Made by a program: the position numbers and the translations under genes
In this document: piece after piece, positions 1 to 6,379 of the stretch
How the letters are laid out: every line of letters starts with the position of its first letter
Numbering within the stretch: position 1 is the first letter of the stretch
The notes under the pieces: model-generated
What the model was told of the DNA's origin: nothing
The model's database searches: none
What the model saw: only the letters and a program-made list of their open reading frames with translations
Assembly: GCA_023489135.1 (NCBI GenBank)
Contig: JAMDCE010000621.1
Coordinates: 1 to 13,612 of the forward strand
DNA length: 13,612 nucleotides
Direction of reading: 5' to 3'
DNA from: Chloroflexota bacterium
Lineage (GTDB): Bacteria > Chloroflexota > Chloroflexia > JAMDCE01

Positions 1-7
1 CTCCTTT
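1..7 (-). promoter_or_regulatory. Ribosome binding site of an off-window gene, probably ilvC
   Basis: The minus strand ends in AAAGGAG at the window edge, 91 bases past the ilvN stop. No terminator hairpin is visible between ilvN and this site, so the operon probably continues. In most bacteria with this gene order the next gene is ilvC (ketol-acid reductoisomerase); that identity is inferred from established operon structure and not seen. Confidence 0.5.
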
Positions 8-98
8 ATTTTATGATTGCTAGACTGCTGCTACCCAAATGGCCCGGCCTGGCGCGAATTCTGGCTCACCGCCGCGCCAGTTTCTTGCTCGATTCTCT

Positions 99-617
99 CT
101 ATAATACAGGACGGACCGCAATGGAGGCACCTCGCACCATGGCCACCCGGCCAGTCCGGACGATCTCTTTGATCCCGAAGCGGCGAAGCAGGTCTACCAG
201 AGAATCAATCTTCTCGTCCGGTCCCGTCACCTCAATTATCAGAGAATCCGTGGCCACGTCGACGACCTTGGCCCGGTAGATGTCGGCAATCTGCATGATT
301 TCTCCACGGGTTGAAGTGGTGGCGGTTACCTTGATGAGCGCTAGTTCTCTGATGACCGTCTTCTCCTCGGTGACGTCGCTAACCTTCAGGATGTCGATGA
401 CCTTGTAAAGTTGTTTCACCACCTGCTCTATCATCGTCGTTCGTCCATCGACAACTATAGTCATGCGAGAGATGCCAGGCGTCTCCGTGTGTCCGACGGT
501 TAAGCTTTCGATATTGAAGCCTCGACGCCGGAAAAGACTGGCCACCTTATTCAGGACCCCCGGATGATCCTCCATGAGCGCGACCACGATGTGCGTCGTC
601 TTGGTTCCTGTTGCCAT
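99..617 (-). CDS. ilvN: Acetolactate synthase small (regulatory) subunit
   Basis: Regulatory subunit of acetohydroxyacid synthase, the first common enzyme of valine, leucine and isoleucine synthesis; it binds the IlvB catalytic subunit and normally confers valine feedback inhibition. The 172 residues fit the family. An N-terminal ACT domain (about residues 8-80, with the MEDHPGVLNKVASLFRRRGF stretch) precedes the small-subunit C-terminal domain (about 87-160, starting RELALIKV). The ATG has a strong AGGAGGT site 8 bases upstream that overlaps the TAA stop of ilvB. The two genes are 6 bases apart, so they are surely co-transcribed and probably translationally coupled. In some lineages the same protein is called IlvH. 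Identification is secure. Confidence 0.96.
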   Translation of the reverse strand: MATGTKTTHIVVALMEDHPGVLNKVASLFRRRGFNIESLTVGHTETPGISRMTIVVDGRTTMIEQVVKQLYKVIDILKVSDVTEEKTVIRELALIKVTATTSTRGEIMQIADIYRAKVVDVATDSLIIEVTGPDEKIDSLVDLLRRFGIKEIVRTGRVAMVRGASIAVRPVL

Positions 618-623
618 TTGCTC

Positions 624-2453
624 TTACCTCCTGGGGTCTTCCATAACGTCGGCGAGAGAGCCAGCAGGCGGCACCATAGGGAAAACGTTCTCTTCTGGTT
701 CGACCACGAAGTCGATGAGCGCTGGACCGTCCAATTCGTGCGCCAGGCGCAGTATTTTGCCCACCTCAGATTTTTCTGTGACCTTGAAGCCGGCCACGCC
801 GTAGGCCTCGGCAATTTTGACAAAGTCCGGCCCGCTGAGCCGGGTGCCAGAGTAGCGCCGCCGGTGGAAAAGGTCCTGCCACTGGCGAACCATCCCCAGG
901 AATCCGTTGTTCAAAATGGCCACCTTTACCACGATGTCGTCCTGCACCAGGGTGGCCAGTTCCTGCAGGTTCATCTGGAATCCACCGTCGCCGCAGATTA
1001 CCCAGACCTCTTTGTTCGGTCGACCAACCTTCGCTCCCATCGCCGCGGGGAGGGCAAACCCCATCGTTCCCAGGCCACCGGAGGTAATCACGCTGTTGGG
1101 TTTGTCGTAGCAGAAGTGCAACGCCGACCACATCTGGTTCTGCCCTACGTCGGTCACCAGTATGATATCGTTTCCCAGGATCTCGTACATCTGCCGGATG
1201 ACATACTGAGGCAGAAGGCTATCGGTCTCACGAATCAAGGTGGAGGGGTGATTGATGCGCCACTTGTCCAGTTGCCGCAGCCATTCATCTCGATGAGCGG
1301 GCTCTACTTCCTGCACTTCGTTATTCAATACAGTCAGGACGTTCTTAACATCCCCCACCACAGGAACGTTCACCCGGCAGTTCTTACCTATCTCGGCCGG
1401 ATCGATGTCGATGTGAATAATCTGGGCGTGCGGGGCAAAAGTCGAGGCCTTGCCCGTGACGCGGTCGTCGAAGCGCATCCCCACGGCAATTACCAGGTCG
1501 GTATGGTTCAACGCCATGTTGGCGTGGGCCATGCCGTGCATTCCCGCCATCCCCAACGACAATTCGTGAGATTCGGGAAAGCAGCTTAGTCCCAACAAGG
1601 TGGTTATGACCGGGAGCTTCGCTTTCTCGGCCAACTCCCGCAGTTCCGCATAAGCTCCAGAGATAATCACGCCGTGCCCAGCGACAATAACAGGCTTCCG
1701 CGCTTCGTTGATTAGCTTCGCCGCCTGCCGAATCTGTCGAGTATTGCCGTGCATCGTGGGCCGGTAGCCAGGAAGGTGAATCGAGGCTGAATAATTGAAG
1801 ACGCCCTCTCCGGCGAGAATGTCCCGTGGAAAATCGACCAGAACAGGGCCCGGCCGGCCGGTGCTCGCCAGGTAGAAGGCCTCCCGTATCGCCCGAGGTA
1901 TGTCTTCCACTCGCTCGACCAGGTAATTGTGCTTCGTCACGGGCACGGTGCAGCCGGTAATATCGACCTCCTGGAAGCTATCCTTGCCGATAAACCGCGT
2001 ACCCACCTGGCCGGTCAGCGCCACAAGGGGTACACTGTCAAGGTAGGCGTTCGCGATGCCGGTTACCAGATTGGTGGCGCCTGGACCAGACGTGGCCAGG
2101 CAGACACCTACTCTGCCGGTAGCCCTGGCATAGCCATCGGCGGCGTGGGCGGCCGCCTGTTCGTGCCTCACCAGAATATGCCGCATCGGAAAATCCAGGA
2201 GAACGTCATAAAGCGGTGTGGTTGAACCGCCCGGAATGCCAAAAATGACGTCTACGCCTTCCCGCAACAGACATTCGCAAAGAATCTGCGAGCCATTGAA
2301 GCGCTTGCCCTGGGCGTCGCCCAACGGAGAATGAGGCAAGGGCATTACCTCACGGTGCCCACCGTTTTCGCGGTTCGCACTGCTCTTCTCCGCCGCCTTG
2401 TCCGTTGGTTCCGCAGCCAGATCGCCTGCCTCGGCCACCTTTGTCTTTGCCAC
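624..2453 (-). CDS. ilvB: Acetolactate synthase large (catalytic) subunit
   Basis: ThDP-dependent acetohydroxyacid synthase catalytic subunit, making acetolactate from pyruvate or acetohydroxybutyrate from pyruvate plus 2-ketobutyrate. The 609 residues include the catalytic Glu in RHEQAAAHAADGYAR (E98), the AHAS-type FIGKDSFQEVDITGCTVPVTKHN region (154-176; key residues K157, Q161), an FAD-binding middle domain, the ThDP/Mg motif GDG (488-490) with NN at 515-516, and the C-terminal NVFPMVPPAGSL. The N-terminus carries about 50 extra residues before the conserved SQILCECL block. The chosen start is GTG with AGGGGG 9 bases upstream; an internal ATG (residue 37) has GAGGT only two bases before it and is less likely. 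Expression is under the T-box leader upstream. Confidence 0.97.
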   Translation of the reverse strand: MAKTKVAEAGDLAAEPTDKAAEKSSANRENGGHREVMPLPHSPLGDAQGKRFNGSQILCECLLREGVDVIFGIPGGSTTPLYDVLLDFPMRHILVRHEQAAAHAADGYARATGRVGVCLATSGPGATNLVTGIANAYLDSVPLVALTGQVGTRFIGKDSFQEVDITGCTVPVTKHNYLVERVEDIPRAIREAFYLASTGRPGPVLVDFPRDILAGEGVFNYSASIHLPGYRPTMHGNTRQIRQAAKLINEARKPVIVAGHGVIISGAYAELRELAEKAKLPVITTLLGLSCFPESHELSLGMAGMHGMAHANMALNHTDLVIAVGMRFDDRVTGKASTFAPHAQIIHIDIDPAEIGKNCRVNVPVVGDVKNVLTVLNNEVQEVEPAHRDEWLRQLDKWRINHPSTLIRETDSLLPQYVIRQMYEILGNDIILVTDVGQNQMWSALHFCYDKPNSVITSGGLGTMGFALPAAMGAKVGRPNKEVWVICGDGGFQMNLQELATLVQDDIVVKVAILNNGFLGMVRQWQDLFHRRRYSGTRLSGPDFVKIAEAYGVAGFKVTEKSEVGKILRLAHELDGPALIDFVVEPEENVFPMVPPAGSLADVMEDPRR

Positions 2454-2558
2454 CGGAATTCACCCCCTAATCGAACTCGGCCCCCGCGTGAGCCGAAAAG
2501 GGATCAAAGGCGAAAAAGCTCAGAATCTGTATGCTTCTGGCCTTTCTTCACCGCCTTC

Positions 2559-2597
2559 GCCGACATCCCTTGGCTGGATCCACCCAGCTATGTCGGC
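2559..2597 (-). other. Extra hairpin in the ilvB leader
   Basis: An 8-bp stem (GCCGACAT with ATGTCGGC; 2590-2597 with 2559-2566) encloses a second stem of about 6 bp (2584-2589 with 2572-2577). It lies between the T-box terminator and the ilvB start, in a stretch of about 165 leader bases without another gene. No U-run follows on the minus strand, so it does not look like a second intrinsic terminator. Function unknown; RNA stability or folding insulation are possibilities. Confidence 0.45.
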
Positions 2598-2624
2598 GGC
2601 CTTTCCTTCCAAACCGACGGGCGC

Positions 2625-2659
2625 CTGAAAAACAAACTCTCGTCCGCCAAGGACGAGAG
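2625..2659 (-). terminator. T-box-controlled intrinsic terminator
   Basis: On the minus strand, CTCTCGTCC and GGACGAGAG form a perfect 9-bp stem around a 5-base loop (TTGGC), followed by the U-rich stretch TTTGTTTTTC. It lies 8 bases after the 14-nt T-box sequence, the usual position for the terminator that competes with the T-box antiterminator. Confidence 0.9.
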
Positions 2660-2911
2660 ATTATTCCCGTGGTACCACCCTGATTAGCGCTGCCTCACAA
2701 AATGCTGCTACTTTCTGGAGTGGTCAACGCTCTCTTCTGAGCGCTCTAACGGGCGCAACTCGACATGAATCTAATCGGGTCCCCCCTTTCGACCCAGTGG
2801 CTCGGGGACGAGTTCGAGACCGTACTCCCACCGGGTTCGCACCTTTCCCCGGCTCTCTGAGGGTTAGGAGGTCTCTACTGCTTCCCGTCGTCGCCTCTCG
2901 CAAGTGAAATT
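2625..2911 (-). promoter_or_regulatory. T-box riboswitch leader for ilvBN, probably Leu-specific
   Basis: Untranslated leader that senses uncharged tRNA. The T-box core AGGGTGGTACCACG is at 2681-2668 and is followed by the terminator. Stem I is readable: AGTAGAGACC (around 2880-2870) pairs with GGTCTC downstream (near 2821-2816), with AGAGAG and GGTGCGAACC in the apical part. AGTA on the 5' side and GAA on the 3' side resemble the loop E motif of the specifier loop. The triplet after GAA is CUC (Leu), followed by a purine, as expected for a specifier. The UGGU bulge would pair with an NCCA end carrying discriminator A, as in Leu, Ile and Val tRNAs. The T-box identity is firm; the Leu assignment is moderate. 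Confidence 0.9.
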
Positions 2912-2917
2912 TGGTGG

Positions 2918-2947
2918 AGTATAGCACACGGCTTCAAAACATGTCAA
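2918..2947 (-). promoter_or_regulatory. Promoter of the ilv operon
   Basis: Minus-strand TTGACA (2947-2942), an 18-base spacer, and TATACT (2923-2918) preceded by TG, an extended -10. Transcription would start near 2911, directly at the T-box leader. Confidence 0.8.
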
Positions 2948-2971
2948 CTTCCTCTACCTTGCTTAGTGCTT

Positions 2972-3040
2972 ATCACCCTGAGCAAGGCAAAGGGTCTCCC
3001 AGCTATCAAAGGAGATTCATCACTTCGGTCAGAATGACAA
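2972..3040. repeat. Intergenic repeat-like stretch between the DUF190 gene and the ilv promoter
   Basis: Two motifs lie in tandem: an imperfect hairpin of the ACCCTGAGC...GCAAAGGGTCTC type (2972-2998) and CACTTCGGTCAGAATGACAA (3021-3040). Both resemble short palindromic intergenic sequences that recur in many environmental bacterial genomes. Only one degenerate copy of each is in this window, so calling it a repeat rests on remembered similarity. Confidence 0.35.
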
Positions 3041-3084
3041 TCCTTCTCTCACACTTTCCCGTCTATCCAATACTCCGCAAAGCT

Positions 3085-3429
3085 CTATCTGCCGCTCTCA
3101 TCGTGGGTGTATTTGATCACTTCCACGTCGCCAAGAGAGATGAGACCCTCGGTGACCATCTCTTCCAGCCTTGGCATCACTTTGGCGATCCTTTCAGCAC
3201 GATCCACTACCTCAATCAGTATAGGAAGATCCTCCGAGAGGCGCAGTATGTGCGCCGCGTGGATCCGGCTGTGGGCGCCAAAACCTTCCACCCCTCTTAT
3301 CGCGGTTGCTCCGGCCAGCCCCTCTCCCCTCAACATCTCCACGATCGCCTGATACAAGGGCCGGCCGTGCCAGTGGTCCGACTCGCCAATGTAGATCTTC
3401 AGAATCTTTCCTGGACCTTCGATCTTCAT
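3085..3429 (-). CDS. DUF190 family (PII-like) protein
   Basis: A 114-residue DUF190/COG1993 protein. Members have a ferredoxin-like, PII-resembling fold and are often encoded next to fluoride channel genes; the exact function is not established. The family pattern is visible in KIYIGESDHWHGRPLYQAIV (11-30), GLAGATAIRGVEGFGAHSRIH (37-57; key residues G40, G46, G49) and LPILIEVVD (68-76). The ATG has AGGAGG five bases upstream, overlapping the crcB stop codon, and the intergenic gap is only 9 bases. The gene is thus the second gene of the fluoride-riboswitch operon, so a role in fluoride response is likely, for example sensing or tuning FluC, but this is inferred. Confidence 0.9.
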   Translation of the reverse strand: MKIEGPGKILKIYIGESDHWHGRPLYQAIVEMLRGEGLAGATAIRGVEGFGAHSRIHAAHILRLSEDLPILIEVVDRAERIAKVMPRLEEMVTEGLISLGDVEVIKYTHDESGR

Positions 3430-3438
3430 TACGGCCTC

Positions 3439-3831
3439 CTAAACGAAGCGTGCAGCGGCGGCGCCTAGGAAAACGGCTGTGAGTCCCGCTGCCAGGCTCC
3501 CTCCGATGTTCAGACTAGCCCGCCAGAAGTCTCCCACTTCCAGCAATTTCATAGTTTCGAAGCTCAACGTCGAGAAGGTGGTATAGGATCCCAAGAAACC
3601 GATGGCAATCAGCAAGCGATACTCCGTCGGCCAGAGGAAGCGCTCCTCGGAGAGGGTCATAAACAGCCCCAGGATGAATGATCCCGAGATATTGACGAAG
3701 AAAGTTCCGATAGGACTGGGGCCGAGCCAATCTATGACCCAGCCAGCGACGTAGTAGCGCGTGATGGCGCCCAGCGAACCACCCACGCTGAGCAGCAAAG
3801 CGTTCAATACGTTCTCCTGAAAGTGCTTCAT
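3439..3831 (-). CDS. crcB: Fluoride channel CrcB/FluC
   Basis: A small membrane protein of the CrcB/Fluc family, which exports fluoride as dual-topology dimers. The 130 residues hold four hydrophobic segments and the family landmarks GAITRYY (21-27, with the conserved Arg25), GTFFVNISGSFILG (42-55, pore Asn47) and GFLGSYTTFSTLSFE (78-92). The first Phe-box residue is present (F86), but the second is Leu (L89). A fluoride riboswitch lies directly upstream and a DUF190 gene directly downstream, which strongly supports the assignment. The only nearby ribosome binding site, TAGGAG (3849-3844), sits in the riboswitch hairpin 12 bases before the ATG. Confidence 0.96.
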   Translation of the reverse strand: MKHFQENVLNALLLSVGGSLGAITRYYVAGWVIDWLGPSPIGTFFVNISGSFILGLFMTLSEERFLWPTEYRLLIAIGFLGSYTTFSTLSFETMKLLEVGDFWRASLNIGGSLAAGLTAVFLGAAAARFV

Positions 3832-3838
3832 ATGGAAG

Positions 3839-3907
3839 GATGGCTCCTACCATTCTGGTAGGAGCCATCAGCGCAGGCGCGTCTTACAGGCGAGCCCCAT
3901 CGCCGTG
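3839..3907 (-). promoter_or_regulatory. Fluoride riboswitch (crcB motif) with SD-masking hairpin
   Basis: The minus strand reads GGCGATGGGGCTCGCC (3904-3889), then after a GCGC...GCGC stem (near 3882-3873) TGATGGCTCCTACC (3870-3857). This closely follows the crcB-motif consensus (GGCGAUG..., then UGAUGGC.UC.UAC), including the pseudoknot strands. The 3' aptamer strand is also the left arm of a perfect 13-bp hairpin (3869-3857 with 3851-3839, 5-base loop) whose right arm contains TAGGAG, the crcB ribosome binding site. Aptamer and hairpin exclude each other, so fluoride binding should free the site. No U-run follows, which argues for translational rather than transcriptional control. Confidence 0.88.
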
Positions 3908-3912
3908 CGGGA

Positions 3913-3942
3913 ATGATAGCTATTCCCGTATCCTTCGGTCAA
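3913..3942 (-). promoter_or_regulatory. Promoter of the crcB-DUF190 operon
   Basis: Minus-strand TTGACC (3942-3937), an 18-base spacer, and TATCAT (3918-3913). The predicted start is just before the aptamer, which begins about 8 bases downstream. Confidence 0.6.
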
Positions 3943-4121
3943 GAAACGATTTGGTCAGAATCTGCAAGGGCAGACCCGCCCCAGCACATACTGATGCTTC
4001 GCCGCTACGGTCTTTCCTCACCCCGAACCCTACCGCCATGGATAGCCTATCGGGCGTGAGATACAAGCCAGATTAGTCACCCAGGTTCGCCGCTGCAGAT
4101 CGTTAAACCTGACGAAGCTCC

Positions 4122-4901
4122 CTATCGCCCCTTATACTGCGGCTCCCTCTTCTCTAGAAAAGCGGCTCTTCCCTCATTAGAGTCCTCTGTCGAGGCGAGA
4201 ACGGCGACCAGGTCGCGGCATGCCCACACGGCCTTAAGGTACTCCATATCTCCAGCGTTATAGAAGGCGTGGCGACCCATGCTAATCACTAGAGGACTCT
4301 TGCTGGCAATCTTGTTGGCAAGGTCCAGGGCCGCTTCCTCGAGTTGCTCCACTGGCACAACCTTGTTCACCAGGCCAATGTGCTCTGCCTCCGCGGCATC
4401 AACCATCTCACCAACCATTAGGAATTCGAAGGCTTTCTTGCGGCCCATGGAACGCGTGAGAACCGGCATAATGGTCATGGGGAACAGGCCGATCTTAACC
4501 TCCGGCGCCCCGAACTTGGCGTCCTCGGCGGCTACGACCATATCACAAGCGGCGGCGAGGCCGATCCCGCCAGCGAGAGCGTAGCCCCGAACCGCGCCGA
4601 TCACGGGCTTGGTTAATCCAGCCATAGTCTCTATGACCTCCGCCACCCCGCCAAACTGTTCTCGAAGTTCCAGGGTCGACTTGCCTACCAACTCCTTGAG
4701 ATCGGCCCCGGCGCAAAAGGCCTTATCCCCGGCCCCACGTATAATGATCGCTCCGACATCGGCGTCCTTGTCCAGTTCTTTCAAGGCCGCGGGAATCTCC
4801 CCCAGCATAGTCTTGTTCAACGCGTTGCGCGCCTCGGGACGGTTCAGAATCAGCCAGCCAACCCGACCTTGCTTCTCAATCAGGACCGTAGAGTAAGCCA
4901 T
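4122..4901 (-). CDS. Enoyl-CoA hydratase/isomerase (crotonase) family protein
   Basis: A full-length 259-residue crotonase-fold protein acting on acyl-CoA thioesters, cytosolic. The N-terminal LNRPEARNALN (19-29), the oxyanion-hole segment AFCAGADLKEL (61-71) and GYALAGGIGLAAACD (106-120) define the fold. Compared with rat mitochondrial enoyl-CoA hydratase, the second catalytic Glu is kept (GAPEVKIG, E134), but the first (Glu144) is replaced by Gly114. Simple hydration of short enoyl-CoAs is therefore uncertain; isomerase, hydrolase or another crotonase activity is possible. The ATG has AGGAGG 7 bases upstream. It is transcribed alone, divergently from rubrerythrin, with a 5' leader of about 78 bases. 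Confidence 0.9.
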   Translation of the reverse strand: MAYSTVLIEKQGRVGWLILNRPEARNALNKTMLGEIPAALKELDKDADVGAIIIRGAGDKAFCAGADLKELVGKSTLELREQFGGVAEVIETMAGLTKPVIGAVRGYALAGGIGLAAACDMVVAAEDAKFGAPEVKIGLFPMTIMPVLTRSMGRKKAFEFLMVGEMVDAAEAEHIGLVNKVVPVEQLEEAALDLANKIASKSPLVISMGRHAFYNAGDMEYLKAVWACRDLVAVLASTEDSNEGRAAFLEKREPQYKGR

Positions 4902-4985
4902 TTCCTAACCTCCTGTGGTTTATTGGTAGCGACCATCGCGACCGTTTGGGAAACGTGGCGGGGACGGGAAGTCGATTGCTAGCAC

Positions 4986-5015
4986 ATTCTACTACTACGC
5001 GCACGAAGGTGTCAA
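4986..5015 (-). promoter_or_regulatory. Promoter of the crotonase gene
   Basis: Minus-strand TTGACA (5015-5010), an 18-base spacer and TAGAAT (4991-4986). It is back to back with the rubrerythrin promoter; the two -35 boxes are 11 bases apart and form an inverted repeat. Confidence 0.65.
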
Positions 5016-5026
5016 AGGGTTGGGCG

Positions 5027-5054
5027 TTGACAATTCACCCGGAAGGAATATACT
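5027..5054 (+). promoter_or_regulatory. Promoter of the rubrerythrin gene
   Basis: TTGACA (5027-5032), a 16-base spacer and TATACT (5049-5054), with a leader of about 27 bases carrying GGAGG before the GTG start. Confidence 0.75.
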
Positions 5055-5087
5055 GAGAATTAGCCACAACACAAATGGAGGTGCAAA

Positions 5088-5591
5088 GTGAGCAAATCGG
5101 AGGACAACCTGAAAGCCGCTTTCGCTGGGGAAAGCCAGGCGAACCGCCGCTACCTTTTCTTCGCTAATAAGGCCGACGCTGAGGGCCACAAAGCTATCGC
5201 CCGGCTGTTTAGGGCCGCGGCAGATGCCGAGACGGTTCACGCTAGAAATCATCTTGACGCCTTAAAAGGGGTCAAATCAACGCCAGAAAACGTCAAGGCT
5301 GCAGTCTCCGGTGAGCACTATGAGTTCACCGAGATGTATCCTCAGTTTATCACGGAAGCCGAACAAGAAGGAAACAAGGAGGCCGCCAATACTTTTGCGC
5401 TGGCCAACAAAGTCGAGAAGATCCACCACACCCTCTACGAGAATGCTCTGACCAGCCTTGAGAAAGGTCAGGCTCTGACCGACCAACCTATTTTCGTCTG
5501 CCAGGTGTGTGGTAACACCGTGTGGGGAGAGGCCCCCGACAAGTGTCCTGTCTGTGGCGCTCCTAAGAAAAGCTTTAAGCAGATAGACTAG
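5088..5591 (+). CDS. rbr: Rubrerythrin
   Basis: A non-heme iron peroxidase of anaerobes and microaerophiles that reduces hydrogen peroxide in the cytosol. The 167-residue protein has the ferritin-like four-helix di-iron domain first, with E15 in GESQANRRY, E48 and H51 in ETVHARNH, and a second half-site with the acidic stretch around 90-98 and EKIHH (110-114). The C-terminal rubredoxin-like domain has CQVC (138-141) and CPVC (153-156) to hold the mononuclear iron. The start is GTG, with GGAGG 6 bases upstream and a consensus promoter. A hairpin follows the stop codon, so this is a single-gene unit. Its presence argues for an organism that meets oxygen only at times. Confidence 0.96.
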   Translation: MSKSEDNLKAAFAGESQANRRYLFFANKADAEGHKAIARLFRAAADAETVHARNHLDALKGVKSTPENVKAAVSGEHYEFTEMYPQFITEAEQEGNKEAANTFALANKVEKIHHTLYENALTSLEKGQALTDQPIFVCQVCGNTVWGEAPDKCPVCGAPKKSFKQID

Positions 5592-5599
5592 GTATCCTG

Positions 5600-5636
5600 G
5601 AGGCAAGGGTCAAAGAAGTACTTCGACCCTTGCCTC
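5600..5636 (+). terminator. Hairpin after rubrerythrin, probable terminator
   Basis: A 12-bp perfect stem (GAGGCAAGGGTC at 5600-5611 with its complement at 5625-5636), with a further GAAG/CTTC stem inside. It begins 8 bases after the stop codon. No clear U-run follows, so termination may be imperfect or the hairpin may protect the 3' end. Confidence 0.6.
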
Positions 5637-5699
5637 TAGCTCAGTGTCAACGGCAAAGAGAAGCTGAAAGTACTGCCCTCTTTCCGTACTTACGCTCGA

Positions 5700-5805
5700 C
5701 CCAGTCGCACCTGGGAAAACTGGTTTGCGCTGGCAATGCCCCCGCCCGCAACCTACGCCGGCCAGGATCTTACTCAAATCCGATTGCAGCGAAGGCGGAC
5801 CTAGC
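5700..5805 (+). pseudogene. IS630-type transposase fragment (copy A), frameshifted
   Basis: About 100 bases encode SHLGKLVCAGNAPARNLRR, nearly the same as SHLEKLVCAGNAPARKLRR in the minus-strand remnant at 6380-6796. This is the start of the helix-turn-helix region of IS630-family transposases. After LRR a one-base deletion relative to the other copy shifts the frame (near 5766), though the DNA stays alignable to about 5800. No start, catalytic region or terminal repeat could be recognised. It is a dead relic, oriented opposite to copy B. Confidence 0.75.
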
Positions 5806-5933
5806 TGACCACCGTGCCAACAAGACGATTTTCCAGGTTGGATCAGCCCCGCCACACGAAAGGAATCTCAGGGAAAGCGCCCGGATCAAATGCTGAGGCA
5901 AGTTGAGGATGGCGAATGATAATGGGAATACTC

Positions 5934-5939
5934 TATAAT
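5934..5939 (+). promoter_or_regulatory. Possible -10 element of the DUF1801 gene
   Basis: A perfect TATAAT lies 41 bases before the ATG at 5981, but there is no convincing -35 box at the normal distance. It is plausible only because of its position. Confidence 0.35.
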
Positions 5940-5980
5940 TCAAGGTAGCGGGCAAGCTAAAATAGGGAAAGGGATTCGTC

Positions 5981-6343
5981 ATGCAAGGGGAAAAAGGTCA
6001 TCCAACCACGATCGATGAATACATTTCGCAGTTTCCGGAAGACGTGCAGCGTATTCTGGTCAAGATCAGGGCGGTGATCAAAGAATCCGCTCCAGAAGCC
6101 GTGGAAAAAATAAGCTATCAAATGCCAGCTTTCTATCTTAACGGCAGCCTGGTCTGGTTCGGCGCTCATAAGCACCACATTGGATTTTATCCAACGGGAG
6201 CCGGAATTGAGGCGTTCAAAGAAGAACTATCAGCATATAAGAGCGCAAAAGGGTCGGTGCAATTTCCGTTGGATGAACCTACGCCCTATGAATTAATCAG
6301 CAAAATCGTAAAGTTCAAGGTTGCAGAAAACTCAAGAAAATAG
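5981..6343 (+). CDS. DUF1801 / YdhG-like protein
   Basis: A 120-residue soluble protein of the DUF1801 (YdhG-like, YjbR/CyaY-fold) family. The family pattern is visible in TIDEYISQFPEDVQRILVKI (10-29), PEAVEKISYQMPAFYLNGSL (38-57) and GFYPTG (68-73), with the C-terminal SVQFPLDEPTPYELISKIVKF typical of the group. A Bacillus member has been linked to intracellular iron handling; for most members the role is unknown. The ATG is preceded by the purine-rich GGGAAAGGG. The gene lies between two relics of the same insertion sequence. It looks intact, so it may still be functional. Confidence 0.85.
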   Translation: MQGEKGHPTTIDEYISQFPEDVQRILVKIRAVIKESAPEAVEKISYQMPAFYLNGSLVWFGAHKHHIGFYPTGAGIEAFKEELSAYKSAKGSVQFPLDEPTPYELISKIVKFKVAENSRK

Positions 6344-6378
6344 CGTACCGCCAGAAAGTACGCTATCGTCTTTGGGAG
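6341..6378 (+). terminator. Probable terminator of the DUF1801 gene
   Basis: An 8-bp stem TAGCGTAC (6341-6348) with GTACGCTA (6358-6365) and a 9-base loop begins in the stop codon and is followed by TCGTCTTT, a short U-rich tail. Confidence 0.5.
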
Positions 6379-6379
6379 T

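Noticed and set aside
564..1589. Long plus-strand open frame of about 341 codons
   Set aside because: It lies wholly antisense to ilvB and ilvN, has a His/Gln/Arg-rich composition typical of the reverse frame of a GC-rich gene, and matches no family I know.
2331..2687. Plus-strand frames over the T-box leader
   Set aside because: They run through the leader and the ilvB start on the opposite strand, with no start signals; better explained by the RNA element.
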